Positions 1 to 10,371 of a stretch of DNA of 64,000 nt are shown in pieces (the stretch's first letter is position 1; each line of letters starts with the position of its first letter). This DNA comes from Deinandra increscens subsp. villosa. Lineage: Eukaryota > Streptophyta > Magnoliopsida > Asterales > Asteraceae. The notes beneath the pieces were generated by a model, which was not told where the DNA came from, searched no databases, and worked only from the letters and a program-made list of their open reading frames with translations. The translations under genes and the position numbers were made by a program. The stretch is from the NCBI GenBank assembly GCA_039602395.1, contig JBCNJP010000025.1, forward strand, positions 54,782,555-54,846,554, read 5' to 3'.

Positions 1-164
1 TGAAATAAACAGAAATTTAAGCATGTTTTTGAGTTTCTAGAGTGATTTCTACCAAGAATCAACTCATAGATCTAGCAAAAACAACCAAAATTGATAACTC
101 AAATGAGATTTCTTCATTTTTGAGAAAAACTTCAAAAAATGAAGAACTTGGCTCTGATACCAAT
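1..164 (-). other. 5' leader and primer-binding site of a Sirevirus-like Copia copy (cut by window edge)
   Basis: Positions 1-164 match 27581-27742 almost base for base. That second stretch is the leader of the intact Copia at 28518-10372. Read on the minus strand, 162-150 is TGGTATCAGAGCC, the primer site for initiator Met-tRNA, two bases from the LTR. The gag-pol body of this copy must lie left of the window. Confidence 0.85.
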
Positions 165-972
165 TGTTAGGACCTGATTTGAGCACAATGTTCTCATTTG
201 ATTCATCACACAGGTGCGGAAAACAAGTGTGATGATCAATCTTGGTTGATTTCACCCCATAGATCTCTAAAGCTCAAGAACACACACAAAATACACCAAG
301 AACACACACACAAAGGCTCTCTTGTAGAAATGACCAGGAGGAACACGTATTAGGGTTTTCACTTTGGTATTTATACTACAAGAGAGCCTGGGACAAATAG
401 AATGTTTGACAACAACCAATCATTACCTAGAATTCAGCAAAATATTCTAACAGAATATGAAGTACGCTAAGCATATAAAGAAGTACGCTAAGTATTAAAC
501 AAGTTCGCTAAGAAGTTCGCTAAGAAGTTCGCTAAGCATTAACAAGTCCGCTAACAAGTTCGCTAAACACAAACAAGTCCGCTAACAAGTACGCTAAGCA
601 CAACTTAAGTACGCTAGGAACAGTTTAAGTTCGCTAGGAACAAATCAAGTTCGCTAGGAACAAATCTAGTTCGCTAGGAACAAATCAAGTTCGCTAGGAG
701 CAAAAACAAGTTCGCTAGGACAGTTAACAAACAAGTACGCTAAGTACAATGACAAGTTCGCTAAGAGTTAATCAAGTCCGCTAAGTTTAACATACAAGAA
801 GTTCGCTAAGGAGAAAACACAAGTACGCTAACACTTAGTCAAAACATCATACACAGACATAATCAAGGATAACAAAGTACATAATCAAAGTTAAGTACAA
901 ACCAAAGTCAAATTACAAATAATCACCAAAAATAGAAATAGTTTGTGTTGCCAACATAAATAAGTTCTAACA
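165..972 (-). repeat. 5' LTR of a Sirevirus-like Copia (copy 1)
   Basis: On the plus strand the segment starts TGTTAGGACC and ends TTCTAACA. It is homologous over its whole length to the LTR at 27743-28518. Read in the element's sense (minus), U3 holds about 20 copies of TTAGCGNACTTG (plus-strand 457-832). A TATA-like GTATAAATA follows at about 376-366 and the primer site lies past the end. The primer site on the left and no polypurine tract on the right make this a 5' LTR, not a 3' or solo LTR. Confidence 0.88.
457..832 (-). repeat. TTAGCGNACTTG array in LTR copy 1 (about 20 units)
   Basis: Short units, written AAGTNCGCTAA on the plus strand, are separated by 4-16 bp of AT-rich filler. N is T, A or C here and never G. 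A sub-block around 605-715 uses GCTAGG in place of GCTAAG. The array lies just upstream of the LTR TATA box in element sense. Confidence 0.9.
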
Positions 973-1112
973 ATTATATGGAAAAAATAAAGAATGTGAT
1001 GTGAAGCTCTATTACTCCAATCAATTAATAGGGATCTCATCGGTAACAACCTTCGATTCCCATGAAGTTTTCCAGATAAGAGAGGAGATAACAATATATA
1101 TAACTAATAACT

Positions 1113-1570
1113 TATTGGGTTTAATCTTGATGTGTCGGTTTACGGATCGGGTTATGTTTGGTTAAAGTAATTTACTTATACATGTTTTATGTTTGAATAA
1201 TGTGTTGGAGGTTGACCAACTTATGTGATAGTGTACGTAGGTTTTGATAGATGAATAAGTTAGTCATGGACCTATTATTTAGGAAGTAGAATAGGTCATA
1301 GGTTGACTAGACCTGGGTGAAAGTACATGTTGGAAATGAGATTAAGAGTGGGTCTTAGTCTACCGGTTCTATAGGAGTGTTTAGTAGTATTAGGTGTGTC
1401 CACGTTTGTATTTGGATGGCTATTTAAAGGCTTTATTTTGTGAATAAAAGAGTTATCCTTTCTCTGTATATATCCATATTCTTCATTTTATCTTCTACCA
1501 AGTTTATTTCTATATACATACATAAACGTGAGTGTATATTGTGTGTGTTTTTGAGGGGCTTGAACCAACA
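1113..1570 (+). repeat. TRIM LTR 1
   Basis: Begins TATTGGGTTT, where copy 3 keeps the expected TGTTGGATTT, and ends GAACCAACA next to the primer site. TATTTAAAGG near 1423 and AATAAAAG near 1442 are plausible TATA and polyadenylation signals. Confidence 0.8.
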
Positions 1571-2628
1571 TTTGGTATCAGAGCGAGGTTGAAGACGGTT
1601 CCTAGCGTTTGAGTGTCATTTCCGGAAAGAGACGGTAGTCCCGTGGCTGAAGGGATGAGAACGAGAAAGCATGGTGAAGTGATCGATTTTCAAATTGGTA
1701 AAGAAAGATCACAACAATGATTGAAGACCGATAGAGACCGAAACTGGAGAAGAACCTTTGTGAAGAAGACCGTCGTCGGAAAGGAGATGCCAGCGTAAGA
1801 AAGACCATTCCCGAGAAGATGAACAGAAATCGTGATAGACCGAATGACATGACCGAAGATCGAATATGTTCTTTTCACCGGAAAGTAAGACCGAGACCGA
1901 GAAGACCGTTAAGCAAGCAGAAGGAAAGACCGTAGCAGTGATTGAGAAGCTCATGAAGCCGCAACGAAGACCGACATTACTAACCATAGACCAAAACTAG
2001 TGACCAGAGAAAGAAGACCAAGAAAGAAGACCGAGAAAGAGCATATCGAAATTAGTAAAGAAGAACGAATACTGATACAAAAGAAGCATCCTTGATGACT
2101 ACTTTTGTGCGATGGCGATAGCAGGTAAAAGGAAAAAGGATGGGTTCTGGTTTCCTACTACAGGTATGTCAGTTTATAAGTCAAACCAAGAAAAAAGGGA
2201 TGGTGTTAGGTACTGTACGGAAAAGGAAAAAGGGTGGCATTGTTATTTAAAATTTTTGACATTAAATTGAGAAAGAAGAGCAATGGCTTTAGTTGCTCTA
2301 GCCGGAAGCAAGAAGACGGGTTTTTGTTAACTCGGATGAAAAGAAATTAGAGATCGAGAAAGACCGAGAATGTAAGAAAGAAAGTGGCATGCTGTAAGAA
2401 AGAAAGAAAGAAAGTGGCATGTTCGTAACAAGTAGCAAGAGACAGGACCATAGCGGTTAAAATAGCAAGTTAGTAAGCAAGAAGATTCGAAAAAAACAAG
2501 AAAGAAAGTATCGAATCAAGCAAGAAAATAGCAAGTTTGGAAAGAAAAACCGATTCCGGTTATAGCAAGAAAAACAGGAACGAGTGCAAGCAAGAACAAA
2601 TAACCGAGATCAAGATTAAGGGGATGAA

Positions 2629-3086
2629 TATTGGGTTTAATCTTCATGTGTCGGTTTACGGGTTGGGTTATGTTTGGTTTAATTTATTTATTTATGCATG
2701 TTTTATGTTTAAATAATGTGTTGGAGGTTGACGAACTTATGTAAAAGTGTACGTAGGATTTGATAGATGAATAAGTTAGTCATGGACCTATTATATAGGA
2801 AGTAGAATAGGTCATAGGTTGACTAGACCTGGGTGAAAGTACACGTTGGAAATGAGATTAAGAATGGGTCTTAGTCTACCGGTTCTATAGGAGTGTTTAG
2901 TAGTATTAGGTGTGTCCACGTTTGTGTTTGGATGGCCATTTAAAGCCTTTATTTTGTGAATAAAAGAGTTATCCTTCCTCTGCATATATCCATATTCTTC
3001 ATATTATCTTCTGCTAAGTTTATTTCTATATACATACATAAACGTGAGTGTATATTGTGTGTGTTTTTTAGGGGCCTGAACCAACA
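2629..3086 (+). repeat. TRIM LTR 2 (shared middle LTR)
   Basis: Preceded by the polypurine tract AAGGGGATGAA and followed by a primer site. It therefore serves as 3' LTR of the first unit and 5' LTR of the second. Confidence 0.82.
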
Positions 3087-4141
3087 TTTGGTATCAGATC
3101 GAGGTTGAAGATGGTGCCTGCCGGTTTGAGAGTCGTTTCAGGAAAGAGACGGTAGTCCCATGGCTGAAGGGATGAGAACGTGAAAGCATGGTGAAGTGAT
3201 CGATTTTCAAATCGATAAAAAAATATCAAAAAAGTGATTGAAGACCGATAGAGACCGACACTGGAGAAGAACCGTTGTGAAGAAGACCGTCGTCGGAAAG
3301 GAGATGTCGGCGTAAGAAAGACCGTTCCCCAGAAGAAGAGCAGAAATCGTGATAGACTGAACGGTGTGACCGGAGATCGAATATGTTCTCTTCACCGGAA
3401 AGTAAGACCGAGACCGAGAAGACCATTAAGCAAGCAGAAGGAAAGACCGTAGCAGTGATTGAGAAGCTCGTGAAGCAGCAACAAAGACCGGCGTTGCTAA
3501 CCATAGACCGAAACCGGTGACTAGAGAAAGAAGACCAAGAATGAAGACCGAGAAAGAGCTTATCGAAATCAGTAAAGAAGAACGAATACTGATACAAAAG
3601 AAACATCCTTGATGACTGCTATTGTGCGATGGCGATAGCAGGTAAAAGGAAAAAGGATGGGTTATTGTTTCCTACTACAGGTATGTCAGCTTATAAGTCA
3701 AACCAAGCAAAAAGGGATGGTGTTAGGTATTGTACGGAAAAGGAAAAAGGGTGGCATTGTTATTTAAAAATTTTAAAATTAAATTGAGAAAGAAGAGCAA
3801 TGGCTTTGGTTGCTCCAGCCGGAAGCAAGAAGACAGGTTTTGGTTAACTCGGATGAAAAGAAATTGGAGATCGAGAAAGACCGAGAATGTAAGAAAGAAA
3901 GTGGCATGCTGCAAGAAAGAAAGAAAGAAAGTGGCATGTTCGTAGCAAGTAGCAAGAGACCGGACCATAGCGGTTCGAATAGCATGTTAGTAAGCAAGAA
4001 GATTCGAAAAAAACAAGAAAGAAAGTATCGAATCAAGCAAGAAAATAGCAAGTTTAGAAAGAAAAACCGATTCCGGTTATAGCAAAACAAGAACGAATGC
4101 AACCAAGAACTAATAACCGAGATCAAGATTAAGGGGATGAA

Positions 4142-4590
4142 TGTTGGATTTAATCTTGATGTGTCGGTTTACGGGTCGGGTTATGTTTGGTTTAAGTAAT
4201 TTATTTATGCATGTTTTATGTTTGAATAATGTGTTGGAGGTTGACCAACTTATGTGAAAGTGTACGTTGGTTTTGATAGATGAATAAGTTAGTCATGAAC
4301 CTGTTATTTAGGAAGTAGAATAGGTCATAGACATGGGTGAAAGTACACGTTGGAAACGAGATTAAGAATGGGTCTTAGTCTACTGGTTCTATAGAGTGTT
4401 TATTGGCATTAGGTGTGTCCACGTTTGTATTTGGATGGCTATTTAAAGCCTTTATCTTGTGAATAAAAGAGTTATCCTTTCTCTGCATATATCCATATTC
4501 TTCATTTTATCTTCTAAGCCAAGTTTATTTCTATAACATACATAAATGTGAGTGTATATTGTGTGTGTTTTTTAGGGGCCTTAACCAACA
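4142..4590 (+). repeat. TRIM LTR 3
   Basis: Keeps the canonical TGTTGG...CCAACA ends, follows a polypurine tract, and has no primer site after it. It is the 3' LTR of the tandem and carries a small deletion near 4328 relative to the other copies. Confidence 0.82.
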
Positions 4591-5329
4591 TAGTTAATCT
4601 ATACTTATATATAAGGAACTAATATATAGTAACATTAACCATAAAGAACAATAAATACAAATACATATATATAAATTCAAACTTACAAATGAGAATAGGT
4701 AGAGGGGAGAACAATTAACTAGCTAACACCATTATAACTGGAAAGAAAGTTCATGGTCTGATTTCTTAACAAACGTTCATGGTTTGATTTCTTAACAAAC
4801 AATGTTAATTAGTGTGCTACTAGGTAGGTTATACATATGCTTCCATTGTACGTTGATTGAAATAGTTTTCATCGAGACATACAATAAACAAAAACAATGG
4901 TTAATGCCAGATGTAGAAATGGAACAATGGATGTTCCCTCCCCAGCCCAGCCTGGGATTGGACCTCCACCTGCACCTGCACCTACACCTGCAATACACAC
5001 AATAAACAAAACTATTATCTTTATTTGTAAAATAATTTTTGGCATTTGGTACCACAAACGTATTTATTCTTCTATAATCATCCTCAGATTAATAAATTTT
5101 GGTTATCTACGAAAATACGATGACATGATCCTTTGTTGTAGTTGAAAAGTAATTAGCGTGTGTGCCATATGGTGCATTTATGAATGTATAAAGAATAAAA
5201 TACAAAGGTACATTTATGAATGGATAAAGAATAAAATACAAGCATCTAGAATCTACTACCATTACAAAGTACGTACAAAATAACTATACTACCCTGACGA
5301 TAAACAAGAATTATGTTGTCTAATAAGTC
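4591..5329. other. No gene seen; AT-rich spacer with a short CACCTG repeat
   Basis: Only short incidental ORFs. Positions of about 4966-4993 hold a minisatellite of CACCTG/CACCTA hexamers. The lost 3' end of the decayed Copia to the right may have been here, but I cannot recognise an LTR. Confidence 0.5.
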
Positions 5330-7700
5330 CCCTCAAGAAAAACGGGGGAATCAATGTGAAACTTGGACTTTAGAGTGTCAAACTGAGAGAATGACAACCC
5401 TTTAGTCAAAATATTCGACGACAGCCGAGAAGTGGTAAAAACATATTTGACAGTGAGAACCCCATGTTACAACCATATCTCAAATAAAGTGGAGATCAAT
5501 CTCAAGGTGTTTCATTGAAACACATGATTAACTACTAACTATGTTAGATTGTCACACATAAGTGCATGTGGAAAATAGTGGGGAGACGAAGCTCATGCAT
5601 TATGGACATAATCCATCGGACCTCTGTAGCAGTAGTGTCAGATAGTACATGTTACTCGGCCTTAATACGGTAATAAGCAACAATGTGATGTTTCTTTTAA
5701 ATAAGACGAGGTTGAGTCTAAGAAAAAATGAAATAGCATTCAGTGGAATAATGATTGATTATCAGGGCACCTAATACAGTTAGCATTAGAGTAAGCATGT
5801 AAATCAAGACTATACACTTAGGTACCTCAAATTACATTTGACTACAACCTAGTGTCAATCAATAGTTTCTATAGGAATTGAGAAGCCTTACTCACCGTAT
5901 ATGCAATTTTAGTGTGAGATAGACAAGTACTTAAATGCACAAGTAGTGCTTTGGTATTGGATCATCCAAAGGAATGTTAGTATAGTGAGAAAGTTTAAGT
6001 CCAAAGGAAACTGGTGTGGATAATGGTATGCACCAGTATCTTTGGTTTGATGTAACAAATCATGTAAATAGAGTTGTTGTGATAAATGTAATGTTTCATC
6101 AAATAATATAGCATGTATCCTAGAAATAAGATAAAGAGCCCAAGTCCTTGAGTGCAAACTAATAATGTAAACGCTCAATCCAATGTGTCACAAATAGTGA
6201 GGAGCTCCTAGTAGTAACCATCGCATATGCATACACGAATATTGCAGACATTTGAGCCACTATTGTAGACAAATAAAGAGGTGTAACATACATACTGAGA
6301 AAATCCAGAGATGATCAGTGCAAACATAACTTTCAAACACTACTAGAAAATGACTGCTTTTGCTACAAAAATTTCCTACGCAATATTTTGTGTCGGAAAA
6401 AAAGACTCACTTCCGACACATTTGTAACAGAAACAGAAACCTTAATTTTGTAACAACGTTTTTGACACAAATACGACACGAAAAAAAAATATCAAAATTT
6501 CGTCACAAAAGCGTCGCAATTTCCGACACATTTACGACACATAGTAGACTTAAATTGTCCAATGTAAGTATGCGTAGGAAATGTGTAGCATAACTTATAT
6601 TTTTTATTTTTCTACGTTGTTACATTAAATGAGAAAGTGATTTAAATTACATGATACGTACGTTAAAACTAAGCACGTATTGCGTAGTTAAGGCCACGCA
6701 TATAACCTTTTGTAATCAACAAACATAATGCGGTCTAGTAAAGCCTACAAATCTTGGAGGATGAGACATGTACATGCTTCAGATAGACCAGCATGATGAA
6801 AGGCATTGTTAATATTCGCTTGACGGACATCTTAGCCCTTAGATAATGTAATCCAAATTGTAGTGGGTTTAACCATAGGGCTAAATGTCTTAGTGTGGTC
6901 AACATCCTCTGTCTGTCTGATGAAAGCCCTTGGTAACAAGTTGGACTTTATGTCGACAAATACTACCATCAGGATTACACTTAATCTTGTAAACCCACTT
7001 GTAACCAATAATGTTGACTTTAGCGGGTGGAGAAACCAAAAGCTAAGTCCGAATGGAATGCCAAAGCAAAAATCTTTGTGGGTATCGCATCCCACGTATT
7101 GGCCATTTCTAATCTTGATATAAAATATGGTAGGCTTAGTAGGAGGGAAAATAGATATACGAAGAAGTACTTGATCAAGAAACTAACGAGGCTAGCGAGT
7201 ATGATCATGAGAACAAGTTATCACGCATGTGAAGAGGACAATGTGTTGGTGGAGATGGGGATGGGGTGGACGAGTGGATGTAGATGGGTGGTGATGATTA
7301 CATGGTGAAAATAAAGGTAATACAAATGATGGAAGAGGAATAACACCAAAGGAATATACGAAAGGACGGTTAAAAGATGTGGTAGTAGTGGTAGAATATC
7401 AAAGATTGTCTCGTAAAATGTGAAATCATGAGAAATGAAAGTATAACAAGTATGTGCATCGTACACGATGAGAAGGAGCATAGCCAAGAAACTAGCATGG
7501 AGGAGTATCACCGAGACACAAGTATCTCAACTATCCAAGGTATGAAAAATAGAGTAACCTGGTCAGGTGCCAAAGAGGATCTCATATAGTAAGGATCGAA
7601 TGATGAAGCACATGTGTAGCTAACTAGTTAACGAGAAAGGTAGGGGTGGCATAGGAATCACAAAATAGGCACTATGGAAGGTTATCAACATGAAGAAGTA
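5330..7700 (-). pseudogene. Decayed Copia pol (integrase end, reverse transcriptase, RNase H)
   Basis: Minus-strand translation in several broken frames gives ordered Copia landmarks. Near 7500 there is integrase-end sequence like FLGYAPSHR, then a Pro/His-rich linker. Near 6900-6830 is the RT segment TKTFSPMVKPTTI followed by a DVRQANINNAF-like motif. Near 6120-6000 is an RT thumb-like stretch (YLHDLLHQTKDTGA). Near 5440-5340 is the RNase H tail (TSRLSSNILTKGL, then KSKFHIDSPV). Every frame is broken by stops and indels, so the copy is old and non-functional. An AT-rich CACTA-like fragment splits the RT part, and the plus-strand LTR element at 7829 lies at its upstream end. The protein order fixes the strand. 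The lineage within Copia is not assignable. Confidence 0.72.
6338..6622 (+). mobile_element. CACTA-type fragment or small non-autonomous element
   Basis: Begins CACTACTAGAAAATG, a terminal sequence typical of plant CACTA elements. Inside are repeated TTCCGACACA, GTGTCGGAA and TACGACAC words in both orientations, as in CACTA subterminal regions. A degraded complementary end (TTTTTCTACGTTGTT) near 6612-6626 is only a weak match, so the right boundary is a guess. It splits the decayed Copia RT. Confidence 0.45.
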
Positions 7701-7828
7701 ATGCATGAGAAATCTAAAAACGATGGTGATTTTCGCTCAGCAACGCCGTTATTGGTAGTAAATAAGGAATATGAGAAAATAATCACAATGAGATGATCAT
7801 AATAAATTGTCTAATAGATAAAAGATTT

Positions 7829-8118
7829 TGTTGGCATTAAACTAAACTTAGGGTTGTTTATGTCAATATTCAATAGTTATAGTTTGGGTCAGTTATATAA
7901 ATAAGTCAAAGTTTAGGGTCAGTATGTCATTGTATATAGTATAGGGTCTGTATGGTCAAGGTTGAAAGTGTATAACTGTAAATCAGTTATGTCGGTTGAT
8001 AGGGTATATAAACCCATCGGCAGTCGGTCTGCATGGATGTATGAATTCATAATCGAATCTGCAAGTTAGTGTGTCAAAATCTTTCTTCTTCGTTGTGATT
8101 GCCTGATTAAAACCAACA
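7829..8118 (+). repeat. 5' LTR of a plus-strand Copia-type element
   Basis: Starts TGTTGGCATT, ends AAACCAACA, 290 bp. TATATAAAC at about 8006-8014 is the likely TATA box. The primer site TGGTATCAAAGC (8121-8132) has one mismatch to the initiator Met-tRNA site. Confidence 0.75.
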
Positions 8119-8120
8119 AT

Positions 8121-8132
8121 TGGTATCAAAGC
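8121..8132 (+). other. Primer-binding site (Met-tRNA type)
   Basis: TGGTATCAAAGC sits two bases after the LTR end; the canonical site reads TGGTATCAGAGC. Confidence 0.7.
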
Positions 8133-9761
8133 GAAGGATCCAATCGTGAGAAACGCAGAGATTGATTGCAGTAAGAACGAAGATCCATTCATAGAAATCT
8201 GCAATCGAAGTGTGAAAACGATTTGAAATCGTCAATAAGAACGCAGAAAGAAGCGACGATTCAAATTGATCATTGAAAGTCCCAGGCGAAGATTCAAAAA
8301 TCGAACATTGTGTAATCGATCGAAGAAGAAAGTTTTATCCTTGTAAATTGGCGATTGAAAGAAGGAAGCATGGTCATAAATTTGATTTGTTTTTGTTCGA
8401 TCGATCAAATCAGAAAGTAAGGAACACACTTGATCGATTGATCAGAAAGAAGGAAGAAAGGAATCGATTTTGATTTTGTGCAATTGTTGTTCAAACGAAA
8501 GGAAGGAAGGAACGCTATTAATTCGAACCGGAATAATCAGAATCAGAATGAAGATTCAGTAATTAAAAGACGGCGCCTCATCAACCTGTTGCGTTTGATC
8601 GATTAAATCCAAGGAGAACAACGAATCATCGAGTAAGAAATCAATTGCCGATCAAAATCTGTTCGAAGTTCCTGTAAGCAAGAACCCAGAAAAGTTCGAA
8701 CATCAAATCGGAATTGACATCAAGTGTTCCAAAATTCCAATCTGAAAGGACGCAAGTCACGGAATCGAAAGTCAAAGAATTTCAAATGTTGACAAAGTCA
8801 AATTTGGAGGACTGTGATATATTTTCATCCACAAAGCATCAAATTGAAGAAAGGAATCGAGAAGAACAAGAATTTAAAGGAAAAGTCATAATCAAAAATC
8901 CAAAATTAAATTGGAGATTGCGGTCGCAATGCAGAAACAAAGAGCAAGGAATCGAAGTCAAAAATCAAACATCAATCAGAACCCGAAATTGACTTTCAAT
9001 CCGTAAGTCAAACGAAAGATTAAAGGTTAGAAGTTCTTTAGATGTAATTGCAAAATTTTGGGTTACTAGGCAATATAATTTGTGATCAAAGAATAGAAGG
9101 GATGAGAAATTATTCAATTGCAAGATACTCACAAATTCCTAGTTAGAGATTGATGTTAGTCATTTCTGTAAGGCAAGATCAGATTCATTTAAGCATGAAG
9201 CATAAAAATAGGAAGAGTAAATCATGCTCGTCCTTTCTTCATGAGGGAAAGAAATAGAAAGTAAGATCAAAAACCTTAGTGGTATAAATCCTTAGTGGTA
9301 AAATGAAACCTGTGTGGTGCAAGTCAAAAACCTGTGTGGTGCAAGTCAAAAACCTGTGTGGTACAAATCAAAACCTGTGTGGTGCAAGTCAAAAACCTGT
9401 GTGGTATAATCAAAACCTGTGTGGTATAGCAAGACCTTAGTGGTACAAAATAAGCAAGACCTTCGTGGTGAAAAGAAAGACCTTAGTGGTAGAAAAACCT
9501 TTGTGGTGGAAAGACCTGTGTGGCACATACAAACAGAACCTCCGTGGTTCAATCAAGAATTCAATCAAGTCAAAGAAAGAAAGAATCAGCAAAATGAAGC
9601 AAGTCAACAAAGAAACAAGATCAAGCTCTAAACCTTAGCAGTTCAAAATCAACAAAGGAGCAACTTCTTCAAGCAAGAACGAGCATGAAATCAAGAGCAA
9701 TATAACACAATTCAGATCAGAAGCAAGATTAACTCAAGTCTAGAAAAACTCAAATCATATA
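8133..9761 (+). other. Long untranslated leader of the plus-strand element, with a CCTGTGTGGT repeat
   Basis: About 1.6 kb of purine-rich sequence without a convincing ORF. Positions 9275-9545 hold some 15 copies of an ACCT(G/T)(T/A)GTGGT unit at roughly 15-21 bp spacing, ending shortly before the possible gag start. Confidence 0.55.
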
Positions 9762-9871
9762 ATGACAAGCATGGAGAAAGAAGAAAACACGTCTATACAA
9801 GCTCTTATCAAATTAGTTGGAATCAAGGAAGGAAAGACAAGCAACAAGAGTCACATATCGCTTTATGATGA
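9762..9871 (+). CDS. Possible gag start of the plus-strand element (cut by gap)
   Basis: An ATG at 9762 opens a frame that reads MTSMEKEENTSIQALIKLVG and runs into the N gap. It lies where a gag should begin, after an LTR, primer site and leader. Only about 36 residues are visible and I recognise no domain, so the call rests on position alone. A second frame from 9817 also stays open to the gap. Confidence 0.35.
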
Positions 9872-10371
9872 NNNNNNNNNNNNNNNNNNNNNNNNNNNNN
9901 NNNNNNNNNNNNNNNNNNNNNNNNNNNNNNNNNNNNNNNNNNNNNNNNNNNNNNNNNNNNNNNNNNNNNNNNNNNNNNNNNNNNNNNNNNNNNNNNNNNN
10001 NNNNNNNNNNNNNNNNNNNNNNNNNNNNNNNNNNNNNNNNNNNNNNNNNNNNNNNNNNNNNNNNNNNNNNNNNNNNNNNNNNNNNNNNNNNNNNNNNNNN
10101 NNNNNNNNNNNNNNNNNNNNNNNNNNNNNNNNNNNNNNNNNNNNNNNNNNNNNNNNNNNNNNNNNNNNNNNNNNNNNNNNNNNNNNNNNNNNNNNNNNNN
10201 NNNNNNNNNNNNNNNNNNNNNNNNNNNNNNNNNNNNNNNNNNNNNNNNNNNNNNNNNNNNNNNNNNNNNNNNNNNNNNNNNNNNNNNNNNNNNNNNNNNN
10301 NNNNNNNNNNNNNNNNNNNNNNNNNNNNNNNNNNNNNNNNNNNNNNNNNNNNNNNNNNNNNNNNNNNNNNN
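9872..10371. other. Scaffold gap, 500 N
   Basis: Exactly 500 Ns, a conventional placeholder for unknown length. It hides the 3' end of the accessory ORF, the missing 3' LTR of the large Copia, and the rest of the plus-strand element. Confidence 0.99.

Larger units (their letters stand above)
1113..4590 (+). mobile_element. TRIM-like tandem: LTR-internal-LTR-internal-LTR
   Basis: Three LTR copies of about 450-458 bp (1113-1570, 2629-3086, 4142-4590) flank two homologous internal regions of about 1.05 kb (1571-2628, 3087-4141). Each internal region opens with a Met-tRNA primer site (TGGTATCAGAGC at 1573; TGGTATCAGATC with one mismatch at 3089). Each ends in a polypurine tract, AAGGGGATGAAT, touching the next LTR. 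The internal regions are purine-rich, repeat AGACCGA many times, and have no ORF resembling gag or pol, so this is a non-autonomous miniature LTR element. The shared middle LTR points to unequal recombination. Flanking 5-mers (taact, tagtt) do not form a clean target duplication. Confidence 0.85.

Noticed and set aside
457..832. CRISPR-like array (short repeats with spacers)
   Set aside because: Units are only about 12 bp, spacers of 4-16 bp are themselves repetitive, and the context is a plant LTR next to a tRNA primer site.
165..972. 3' LTR of the large Copia at 28518
   Set aside because: It has a primer site on its left and no polypurine tract on its right, so it is the 5' LTR of another element extending left of the window.
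3730..4126. Overlapping ORFs of 70-126 codons on both strands of the TRIM internal regions
   Set aside because: They come from purine-rich repeats (AAGAAAGAAAG, AGACCGA), are not in the same frame in the two internal copies, and match no domain.
4802..5145. ORFs around the CACCTG minisatellite
   Set aside because: Short, overlapping on both strands, and dependent on the repeat for openness.
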